From Promerops cafer (Eukaryota; Chordata; Aves; Passeriformes; Nectariniidae), in assembly GCA_013398275.1 (NCBI GenBank), contig VZSE01006131.1, positions 9,438 to 73,437 of the forward strand: DNA of 64,000 nt. Reading direction: 5' to 3'. This document shows, piece by piece, positions 13,801 through 23,860 of the stretch. The position numbers and the translations under genes are program-made. The notes beneath the pieces are model-generated. The model was not told the DNA's origin, ran no database searches, and saw only the letters and a list, made by a program, of their open reading frames with translations. How positions within the stretch are numbered: position 1 is the first letter of the stretch; each line of letters begins with the position of its first letter.

Positions 13801-14299
13801 CAGATAAGTTCTTGTCCAATTTTTATCATGTTATACAATACAAAATTGCCTGAACAAGCACTAATAGACTTTATTTGAGCTGATCATTGCACCCTCTTTA
13901 TCTACAAGCGTATTTAAAATTCATATCAATATCACTTTAGGTCATAATCAATAGCAAAACTCCAAGCTCTTTCAGCTTGCCCTAGTATAAAGACTAGCTG
14001 TGAAAAATCTAAACCTTTTCATTATTTCTCTTAGGCCAAAAAATCCCGTTTTAAGACCATTAGGACCCTAATGTTATATCAAGTGCCAGCATTGACCTGA
14101 GGTGGTGATGGTTTTTCTCCCAGTGTCTCTGGCCATGGTACATATCCTGGTGGTAAGCTGTCCCATATTGTTCTAGAAAATAGCATTTAACCATTCAATA
14201 TTTTGCTTGTCGGCATTGTGTCATGAAGCATTGCTCTGTCAAGCAGTTTGAAAAGGGCAATAGCTTGCAGAGTGCGGACAAGAAAACCACCAACAAACA

Positions 14300-14374
14300 A
14301 ATAAAAGAAAAAGATTAATCTGAAGAAAAAAAAAAAAAAAAAAAAAATAACCTGAAAAAAAAAAAAAAAAAAAA
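14300..14374 (+). repeat. AATAAA followed by two poly(A) tracts
   Basis: AATAAA at 14300-14305 is followed 20 bases later by 22 A residues (14326-14347), a short spacer (TAACCTG), and another 20 A residues (14355-14374). A polyadenylation signal at this distance from a long A-run is the mark of a retroposed mRNA end, but I cannot identify a parent gene in the upstream 200 bases. It could equally be a simple A-rich expansion. Confidence 0.6.
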
Positions 14375-16483
14375 GGTGTGCAAAATCCCCAAAATTCTGG
14401 AGCTTTTGGCTTGTTTCTCACAGTGAGTCATAAAAGAAGTCCAAGAATGGACAAGTTCAGAACCTGACAGGATGCTGTATAGTTGCTCTAGAAGAAGATT
14501 TACCCAAATATGTGCAACCTTCTGTAGTCCAAGTCAAGAGCAAAGACACCTCGGTTCCACTCTCCACAGCCCCCCTGTGTTCCCAGGGTGGGGATCCCAC
14601 AGGACAAGTGACCCTCAGCTGGCATCAGGTAGAGAGAAGGGAGAAAAAGCGTCAAGAAATGGTGGACTAGCATGCAGCCAGATTGTTTTACATCTTTGAG
14701 GGGCATTTCTGCTACAATGGGAGTGATAACATTAAGTAAAGAAAGGAAAAGGGATTGTGTAAGAGTTCCCTGTGATGTGTGTGAGACAGGAGAAATGGCT
14801 TTAAAAATTCCTGTGAGCTGAGAAACCATGTCCAGTTCTCATTATTATGATTACTCTTCCAAGAGCTGAAATACAGAAGCTGCTGGCAGAGCTGTGGGAG
14901 TGAGCCAGAGTGGCCATCAGAGAAGTGAGCAGCAGGAGGAGAGGGGGAGCGGGTAATAGAAATAGGTCACTCCATCAGATCAGATCAAAATCAGGCCTCA
15001 CACCTTGTCAGAAGTTAATGGCCTCAGACTGAGAGGGAAAGTTGCAGCGTGATGGGAAAAGCAACCCACCAGCCTCCTCCAGAAGACTGCAATTTTTCGA
15101 GCTGCAGATATATTTTACCAACTATTTATTGCAATTCTACCTTGTCAGAGTGGGGTTTTTTTCTGCCTTAAGTAAGAATATTGCTTATCAGCAATTTGAT
15201 CCCTGTTTGCAATAGATTAAGCTCTTCAAGCATGACAAAGTGCATTACAGCTTTCCTAGATTTTCTGGGATGCAGTTCCCTAAAATTTGCACTTTGTGTC
15301 CATAGCTGCCAACTGAGTCTCGGTAGGGGGGATACACTCCCCTAGTTTTGGAGGCTACCAGCTTTGCATGCACTCATCTGTTATTAGGGGAAAATTTTGC
15401 CCTAAGCTTTATCAAGCTTTAACCATTCACAAGTCAGGAGCTACTATTGCCCTTCTCTGCTTAGAGAGGCAGAGGTCACCAGGGAATAGGCCAGTGAAGG
15501 TAGTCTCACCAGGGCCACTCCTCCACTGACCATGTCCAAAGGAAGAGGCTCAATCTTCTTCTTTCAGCAAACTCTCAAGGTCACAGTGCAGTGTCCCTAG
15601 CAAAAATTATGTTCTGTCCTAAGTATTTAGTTCCTAGATTTCACTTATGGCTGACTACCTTCCATGCTTAGTAGGATGCAGCAGGGTAGGGTGGTGCCTG
15701 GGATGTGCAAGGGAGACTCTGACTTCAGTCAGTCACAGCACTTCTATTTCAGCCGTGGTGGTCTTACAGTCTCAGCCCACTACTTTAATTTTCAAGATTT
15801 TTTTGAGAGCTCATATTTAAGGAAACAGGAAGGGGTGGAATATCTATGTGGTCTTGCTGGCTTTATCAATATAAAAAATATCATCATGCCAGATGTAACA
15901 TGCCCTGCAGTATAGGTGATTAATTGTAATATAAAGTGATGGAGAGAGAGGAAAAGAGGGGGAGAAAGACTACTAGTGCTAAACTTGTGGATTCAGGAAT
16001 TTTCAGGATGAGGACAAGAGTCCTAGACTTGGAATGGAAAGGAAGGGAAGGGAAGGGAAGCTAAATGTTCCCAGAAAGGGATATTCTCACATTTCTGTGT
16101 AATACTGTTCAGAGAAGGATCTTTTGTTTGGCTTTATTCTGTTTTCAACAAAATACTGGTTTCTGTTCTTGATGTGGCTGCTGTTGAATTCCATCCTACC
16201 CTGCAGGTATTGCCTTCCTCTCTGAAGCAGGCATTCCTGAGCCCATCTGGGTGTGGGAGGACACTAGCCTCCTAACTTGTTTTACCAAAATCAGGTGCTG
16301 ACCTGTAAAAATGAAACAGAATCCCAGATACTACATTTTCATGCATGGCCTTTGTGTTATCATGCTGCTCCTCCTTGCCCCTCCTCTTCTGGTATGCAAG
16401 GTAGGGGGGTGCTTGTATAGTCTCTAATATTTTAAAATACATCAGAAGTACCATATAGCAATAGAAGAAGGTACATATGCATT

Positions 16484-16487
<4 letters not shown>
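14375..16487. other. Single-copy non-coding DNA, no gene seen
   Basis: About 2.1 kb. Open frames of up to 109 codons around 14472-14829 overlap on opposite strands and resemble nothing known. A short (GGGAA)n patch is listed separately. Confidence 0.65.
16031..16060. repeat. Short (GGGAA)n low-complexity tract
   Basis: GGAATGGAAAGG leads into GGGAA pentamers on the plus strand. It is the same purine pentamer family as the larger array at 32950-33427. Confidence 0.85.

Positions 16488-16523
<36 letters not shown>
16488..16523. repeat. (TG)18 microsatellite
   Basis: Uninterrupted TG dinucleotides for 36 bases, preceded by ATTTGTA and followed by CACCCATC. Length is likely polymorphic. Confidence 0.99.
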
Positions 16524-16524
<1 letters not shown>

Positions 16525-18087
16525 ACCCATCACCCTTGCCTACCAGATTAAATATACATGAGGGTCACTCAAGTGTTTATCAGTTCTTTCCACTGGCTGA
16601 GCCTGCAAAAATGCTCCTAGAGTTAGAGTTGTGTTCTTTGGAGGTAAAGGACATAAATGTTTTCACTGCATCCTGCATGCATATATTCATCCTGAGTATA
16701 GTTACACCAATTATTTTACCATCTGAACTCACTCAGCTGAAGAGTTCTCTTATTTGTATTAGCATCTAGTATAGGGAATGAATTTTCTTTGACTCTATTT
16801 TGATACAGTCCACTAAAGAAAGAGGTTAAGGTGGTAAACACGGCACAAACTATACATGTGCTTAGGTCTACAGAAAGATGTGCAGGGAAATGAGTGAATA
16901 GCACCACTCCAGGGAGCTGCAGGGAGCATTAATTCATGTGCTCTTCTGCTGGCTGCTGCCGATCGTATCCCCAGTGGAAATACTCCAGGTCACTGAAGAG
17001 GTGAGCCCTCATCACTTCCCCAAGAGCACAGCAGTCGCTTTGCATCTCCCTGCTCCAGATGGGGCAAGTCAGAAAAGTCTTGGAAAGGATGTAACTGTCA
17101 GGAGCACCAGCCTGGTGGCAGTTGAGTTATTACAGGAAAATGGAGTACAAGCCTTGCAATGAGCCCAGTAAAAGCCAAAGGGGAGCATCATTAAAAGGTG
17201 CATTGTTACAGACACTTTACAGAGTGGTGCTCCCTTGAGGGGGGAAGAGCCCTGACCAAAGCTCTGTCTTTCTTGCTTAAGATGGATTGGAAAGGAGATG
17301 AAATCTAGAAAGAGTTAGAGCCAAGATTAATAACAAAAGTACAGTTAGTAACTTCACAGAGCATATCCACAAGATAATTTACGACAGCAAAGGAAGGAAG
17401 GCTATGTACCGTGGTGTTTGTATAAAAGAAGGGCAGTTCTGCAAAACAGGATTATAAATACAAAAAATGAAAAATGAGGATATTTTTACATTTCCATAGT
17501 TGAGGAGATTTGAAGGCACTACTCATTCTTTATTTTTTTACAGAAACAGCTCTCTCCATTAACTCTTCAGAAGGATTGGTTGCCCCTACAAGGAGATTTT
17601 TTCCTTAGTTGCTTACCTAGGAATAGAGTCACTTGCACTTCAATGGCATCAGCTTGTTGTTTGATATGTGTAAGCAACTGGGAGCCAAAAGTGGACCTAT
17701 GCCACTTTGCTTTTTCTCTTGGGCAGTTGAGAAACCAACTGACAACAACTCAGGGTACAAAATCATTCACAGACCAGGGCATTTAGAACTAGAAGGTTTG
17801 TATATTGGCAAAATTACTGATCACTTCTTCACTCTTCAGTGCCTGCTTTACCTTTGATGGCAGCACGCTAACCTGGAACATCCTTGGAATTAAGAGGCAC
17901 TGGGTGGGTTGATTCATCCTTCTAGGTTTGCTTAAAACAAGCCTAGTGGCTTTCTCTCAGTGTCTCAGGAGTACTTAAGTCCACCTTCCCTGGGGACCAG
18001 AACAGTCTCAGGTGAGCTTCTCCTCATCATGCTCATTCAGCCATGTAGCTTTGAGTGGGGAAGAGCAGAGCAATTTCCCTTGCTAAT
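16524..18087. other. Single-copy non-coding DNA, no gene seen
   Basis: About 1.6 kb with no recognisable repeat or gene. Open frames are at most 92 codons. Confidence 0.65.
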
Positions 18088-18499
18088 AGCTGTCATTTCC
18101 CTGGACTTCAGAGAACAGACTTTGGCCTCTTCAGGGATCTGCTTGATAGAGCACTGTGGAATAAAGCCTTGGAGGGAAGAAGGGCCCAAGAGAGCTGATT
18201 TGTATTCAAGAATCACCTCCTTCAAGCTCAGGAGAGATGCATCCCAACAAAGAGAAAGTCAGATGAAAATGCCAGGAGGTCAGCATGGATGAAATATCTG
18301 CTCCTGAACAAACTCAAACACAAAACAGGAAGCAAGGACAGGTAGCCTGAGAGGAATAGAAGAAGTTGTCCAAACAGCCAGGTATCAGGTTAGGAAAGCT
18401 AAAACCCTGATAGAATTGAATCTGGCCAGGGGTGTCAAGGGCAACAAGAAAAGCTTCTATAGGTACATCAGTGATAAAAGGAAGAGTAGGGAAAATGTT
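18088..18499 (+). mobile_element. CR1 LINE fragment, ORF2 linker region
   Basis: Plus-strand translation across frameshifts gives FGLFRDLLDRALWNKALEG, then a stretch matching the CR1 segment after the endonuclease (IPTRRKS..., [12 protein letters not shown]), and ends in [20 protein letters not shown] and RKSRENV. This is the part of CR1 ORF2 between the endonuclease and reverse-transcriptase domains. It has in-frame stops and is inactive. The right end abuts, without a spacer, a 3'-terminal CR1 piece; see the next two entries. The left boundary is where similarity to the LDFR..DF motif begins and is approximate. Confidence 0.9.
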
Positions 18500-18715
18500 A
18501 TCAAAAAATTCTTTACTCAGAGGGTGGTGAAGCACTGGAACAGGTTGCTTAGGGAAGTTGTGGATGCTCCATCCCTGGAAGGGATGGCCAGGCTAGATGG
18601 GGCCTTGAGCAGCTCGATCTAGTGAATGGCATCCCTGGCCATGGCAGGAAGGTTTGAAAGTGGGCGATCTTTGAGGTCCCTTCAAAAACTACCCATTTCA
18701 TGATTCTGTGATTCA
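18500..18715 (+). mobile_element. CR1 LINE, 3'-terminal fragment
   Basis: The translation [20 protein letters not shown] then [19 protein letters not shown] is the C-terminus of CR1 ORF2, ending in a stop at 18620-18622. About 90 bases of 3' UTR follow, closing with GATCTTTGAGGTCCCTTC and TTCATGATTCTGTGATTCA. It is a short, 5'-truncated copy. It lies exactly between two pieces of an apparently different CR1, so it was probably inserted there. Confidence 0.93.
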
Positions 18716-18890
18716 GTCCATGACCTGATGAGATGCATCCATGAGTCGTAACTGAACTGGTGGAGGAAGTTGCTAAGTAATGGTCCATCATATTTGAGAA
18801 GTCATGGGAGTCTGGTGAAGTTCCCTCTGACTGGAAAAGGAGAAGCATAACCCCCCTTTTTAAAAAGGAAAAAAAGCTTCAAGTATTGTC
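18716..18890 (+). mobile_element. CR1 LINE fragment, start of reverse transcriptase
   Basis: After small frameshifts the plus strand reads PDEMHP, LTELVEEVAKQWS and IIFEKSWESGEVPSDWK, then ITPLFKKEKK. This is the start of the CR1 reverse-transcriptase domain, normally roughly 60-70 residues downstream of the RKTRENV motif that ends the 18088-18499 piece. The two are therefore colinear parts of one old element, interrupted by the 3' fragment and missing a short piece. Similarity fades after about 18890. Confidence 0.88.
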
Positions 18891-21800
18891 ACCATCACTG
18901 AACCAGAGTGTGGAGGATGCAGGACTCCTTTTAAGTCACTAAGAATAAGGTATGTGATGGAGTGGCAGTGGACACTCCTCTGTGTAAACATTGGCTCAGT
19001 TTAATAGCAGGGAACTAACTAGCTGGAAGGCTGCACAGTGCCTCCAGATTAGCAATTAGCATGGTAGGGGTCGTGACAAAACAGCCAGAGTTGGGAGGAT
19101 GCTATTTCTAGAGTCCAGATATATATTTCTTTTGCCAAGGCCAGGAGTCAAAAGATCCCAAGCATGCTGGACATTAAAAAGCAAGTTCCTTGAAAGACAT
19201 GTTCACTAAGCTGTCAGGGAGCTGTTAGCAGGGAAAGGACAGGCAGATAGACAGACTCCCACAGGGGCCTGAAGAAGCAGAGCATGCCTCTATACTAGAA
19301 AGAGGTCAGAGGAGCAGCTAACCCTGGAACTGTGACAAATCCTACGTCTCAATCTCTTCTACACACTGGCTTTTCCATCCCTCTAATCCTCTTTGTCACC
19401 TGTCCCCAGGCCCCTGTTATTTTTACCATATCTCTTTTTCAATCTGAAATAACGAGAATGGAACAATGGTCTTCAATTTATATAATGGAACAAAAATAAT
19501 ACTAAAAATTCTCCCCCACAGAGTCTGAGACAACGACCAGCATAAAATAGCAAAGGTTTCAGTAAGCTGCCTGGATCTTTGTGTTTTCTGAATGGTTACA
19601 GTTAATTCAGAACCCAGCAATGCATATGGGTAGTTCAAATGGTATCTCTCAGTGTACATTACCTTGCAGTTGTTCTCTGCCATCTCAATGCCACCTCTCC
19701 TCATTGATTTTCAGAGGAGGTACCAGTGCAGCGGCTGATGTTTTTCAACAGGGTATAAAGAGATGGCCATTCTGGAAGTAACAAGGCAGGGGTCTAGAGA
19801 AAAAGGAGTACTGGACTCTTAGGAAAGCACTAGGTGCAGCTTATGTAGGAAAATTTAAACATATTGAAATTTCACAGTGTTGATGTTTTTGCTGTGTTCA
19901 TCACCCTCTCCTATTCCCACTCCGGGCAGGCTCACTGTGACTGAAACACAACAGCGTGCATGGATAAGGAGTGACAGTGCCACTGCCAAGATTTCTGGCT
20001 TTATATATTTTGGAGAAGTGGCATCATCTGCAATTCCTTGGTTCCCAGCCCTGAAAGTGTTGGGAGTGGCATCTGTCAGCTGCAAAAGAGAGCCTTCATC
20101 CTGAGCCTGAGCTGGCTGTGGGAAAGCCAGGGAAATACAACTGTGATTAAGTCACATGCTGCTCTTGGACCAAGCAGGTCCCTCCCTGCAGTCACCTTAT
20201 GGAAGTGGCTGCTGGTTTTCCTTCCTTACGGGCTTGATCCTGTCTCCACTGGGAACAGGAAGACTCTAATTTTCCCTTTTTTGTGTCCCCTCACCTCCTT
20301 TCTTCCACTAATGTTGCTAAGATGTTGGCTTCTACCAGTGGTGCCTGCTGTTTGAGGCTGGTGTGCCTGATACTGGGTAACAGCGGTAACAAGGCACCTT
20401 TTCCTCTCCCATGCTCCTCTCCCTTGCTCCACCCTCAGACCCCTTCTCCACTTCTATGTCCATTTTCAAGCCCACGCTTCTTCCTATGCTCTTCTTCCCA
20501 GTTAAGTAAGAAAAAGGAAAAATATGTAATATGCAGAAAATTTCAAGCTATTGACATTGCTGCTAATTTCAGCAGTGACTCTTTTTCAGGCTCATGCTGT
20601 GAGAGCCAACTTTTATTGCCCATTATAAAACAATATCTCCTAATAGGGGGGGTGCAGTGCTCTGTGCTGCCAATAAGAGGACATTTAGACTGGAAATTTG
20701 TGAGTGCAATTTATTGTCAAGCATGCCCCATGCACACACACACAGGTAATGATGGTGTTAGCCGTCTGACAAATTACAGGGCCTTGCACATTTGACCTCC
20801 TCCCCTGCCCTGTGCGCGGTATCGCATCTCCCAGGGGGTTCATCCTGACATCCCACCTCAGAGCAGCTTCCAGCTGCTGCCATTTTGGATATCCTGCCTA
20901 TTTATTTCTTTCCAAAGATCCTCCCTGCTCTCACCCCTGGGGTTGTTCTGTTTTCACTGCTGCTGCATGCAGGGCTCAGTTTTGTGCCCAGCCTTGCCTG
21001 AGGATCATATACCTTATGATTTTACTGATTAGAACTGTGAACTTTGTAACAGTGGTGGAAGGGAGAACATCAAAGACTTTTGCCAAGAAATTTAGCTTTT
21101 GTCTTTAGCCCTGAATATTCTCCAAGTAGCAGACTTCAAAGCTGAGACCTTTTCCTAGGTACAGGAAAGTTATTCTGGACATTTTAATAATCACTTTGGA
21201 TTAATTAAGTTTAATATTTTTTTCCTTCTGGTCTATGTACAGTTCACCTTACAGTAACCAGAGCTTGAGAAGTACAGAGATCTCAAAATGGTCCCAACAA
21301 AGTTTTAAAAGTGTTTGCAAGCATTGCTGAAATAGTTTTGCTTTAAAATATTCAGTGTATAGTGTCTGATTCAGCGTATCTTTTCTCCTGGATTTTAGTA
21401 CAAGTTAAGTACTTAACTGCTGAATAGTAATAGATTAAAGCACATGTTTAAACACTTTGCTGAATACAGTCCATACAAAATACATGATGTTGTACTGCAA
21501 GGTTTTTTCTTCACCCATTCAGGGATGAAATTCCACCATTCACTTGTGGCCTTGGAACTTGTGACTAAAGAAGGCATTTCACATTCAGATGGGTAAACAA
21601 TTTATGTCACACTATCAAACATCCTCATGCTGTCCTTATAGTCTGTTTGTTTATTTGAACATCTTTATCATAGCACTCAGCAAAATGCTTAATTAGACAT
21701 TGTTTGTATAGTAACATGGTAGTAAATAATCTCAAATTACAGGGCTATGTTTTACAAAATTTCTAATATAAAGATGCTTGCATTGCTAGAGCATGTTAGT

Positions 21801-22914
21801 AGGAGTCAATCCTTGACATATATTCTAATTGGTATTTTGTGATTTTAATGACTGGATTTTGATAAACGTCAGTGTTAGTCCTGCTTCTCTGCCTCAGATT
21901 GTTTGGCTTTTATTCTGACCATTTGCAGGCTTTTTTTCAATTGCTCCAGCTTCCTTCATTTCTATTTGATTCAAGAAGAATCATGTCCCATTCTCCCCTG
22001 CCTGCAAAGCAAAGGCTTCCCTTTGCTCTTCTGAACCCGCACATGGCAATTATAATCAGTAATGAAAAGTCAGCAAATAACAATTTAAACAGTTGCTTTT
22101 CAGTAGAATGAATGCTGGATCCTCTTGAGCAAGCAGGGCTGGTGATGAGCCTGTCAGTCAGGAACTCTCATGCTTGGCAGGCCGATTTACCTGTCTGATG
22201 TTCCTGCTCGTTCTCCATCATAAAATAAAAACACTTCACTTGTCAAACATCTTCCTTTTCTGGGATGCGTCTCGCACGCACACTGCTCGTCCATTTGAAA
22301 CTCGGCTGTGCCTCTAGCAGTCAATCTGACAGCTCAGCCAGACTCTGTCCTAAAGAGATTTCCCAGCAGCCCACTGAAGCATCTCAAAAACCTGGGGCCT
22401 GCACAGTGAAAATATTTTTTTATGCATTATTTTTCTTAACAGAGAATTAACTCTTTGTAAAACAGAACAGGACTTTTGAGTTCTTTAAGACAGGAAAAAA
22501 AAAAAACAGTTTTCTAGACACTGAAATGTCCAGGCTAATCTTTAGTGTCTCACTCCTGTAACAGCTTGTGTTGAGTAAGCAAATCTAGAGATGTGCTAGT
22601 GGTGGATCTGGCCACACAAGCTCTGTGGATTAGGTTGCTCTGCAGTGACTCTTAACTTTGGGATAACCCTTCAGACCATACTGCCTCACTGTTTCCTGAC
22701 TGCAGCCATCAGCATTTCTCCTTGGCTCAGCTCTGAAGCTGATAGCCAAGCCTTGCTGTATGGCCAGGACAGCCAGCCCAGGCTCCTGCCCCAAAGACAG
22801 GTGCCTCAGTAGCTCTTCTCTCATCCATCCTTTAGGCAGCAAGAAGGGAAGTGAATACAGAGAGGCTCAGCTTATACTTGTTCTTTCTAATTCAGGGGTA
22901 GACAAATTTGCACA
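18891..22914. other. Single-copy non-coding DNA, possibly with conserved elements
   Basis: About 4 kb without a gene I can support. The longest frame (20283-20795, plus, 170 codons) is Cys/Ser/Leu/Pro-rich, starts in a pyrimidine-rich tract (20390-20510) and resembles no known protein. The parts at 20560-20790 and 22010-22360 look like constrained non-coding DNA by eye (see findings), which I cannot prove here. Confidence 0.55.
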
Positions 22915-23860
22915 AAATCACAAAATATGCTGAGCTGGAAGGGACCCACAAAGATCATTGAGTCCAACTCCTGGCCCTGCACAGCACCATGCCCAAGAAT
23001 GATACCATGTGCCCAAAAGTATTGTCCAAGCACTTCCTGAGCTCTGTCAGGCTTGGTGCTGTGATCACTCCCCTGGGGACCTTGTTCCAGTGCCCAACCA
23101 CTCTCTGGGTGAAAAACCTTTTCCTGATATCCAACCTAAACCTCCCCTGACACAACTTCAGGACATTCCTTTGGTGCTGTCACTGGTCACCACAAAGAAG
23201 AGATCAGTGCCTGCCCCTCCTCTTCCCCTCACAAGGCCTGAGGCCTCCTCTCAGGCTCCTCTTCTCCAGGCTGAACAGACCAAGTGAGCTCAGCTGCTCC
23301 TCATACAGCTTCCCCTCTTGACCCTTCATCATCTGCGTAGTTCTACTTTGGATGCTCTCCAATAATATCTTTCTTACATTGCGGCACCCAAAATTGCCCC
23401 CAACAGTTGAGGTGAGGCCACCCCAGTGCAGAGCAGAGTGGGACAATCCCCTCCCTTGGCCAGCTGGCAATTCTGTGCCTGATGCCCCCCAGGACACGTT
23501 TGGCCCTCCTGGCTGCCAGGGCACTGCTGGCTCATGTTCAGCTTGCCATTGACCAAGAATGCCAAGTCCCTTTTTGTAGCTCTGCTTTTCAGCATTTCAT
23601 TCCCTGCTCTGTCTGTACATCCAGGGTTGCCCCATCCCAGGTACAGAGTCTGGCACTTTCCCTTGTTGAACTTCATGTGGTTTGTGATTGCCCAGTCCTC
23701 TAATTTGTCTCTCTGCAGGGCCTTGTGGCCTTCAAGGGAGCCAACAGCTCTTCCCAGATTTGTATTATCTGTGAACTTGCTTAGAATTCCTTCCAATCCT
23801 GCATCCAAGACATTCATGAAGGTGTTGAAGAGCACAGGAACAGAGAGAACTCTCATCCAC
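22915..23860 (-). mobile_element. CR1 LINE (CR1-J-like), RT to 3' end
   Basis: Read on the minus strand, this copy begins in the reverse-transcriptase palm and runs to the 3' terminus. It shows VLFNTFMNVLDAG and LSKFTDNTNLG (family: VLFNIFINDLD, LSKFADDTKLG), then [53 protein letters not shown], and GRFRLDIRKRFFTQRVVGHW. The 3' end is visible on the plus strand as ATCACAAAATATGCTGAGC, GGAAGGGACC and AGTCCAACTCCTGGCCCTGC. The catalytic FADD motif is FTDN, so a catalytic aspartate is lost; several frameshifts also break the frame. It is the longest of the young copies in the window. Confidence 0.95.

Larger units (their letters stand above)
10004..14299. other. Single-copy non-coding DNA with two hairpins, no gene seen
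   Basis: About 4.3 kb without a supportable gene. Two clear inverted repeats (10176-10209 and 10830-10857) are listed separately. Open frames up to 107 codons occur on both strands around 12040-12370 but overlap each other, which points to chance. A stretch near 11690-11800 was considered as an antisense LTR and not called. Confidence 0.65.

Noticed and set aside
20283..20795. 170-codon plus-strand frame as a protein gene
   Set aside because: It starts in a pyrimidine-rich low-complexity stretch, has Cys/Ser/Pro-rich composition and no known similarity.
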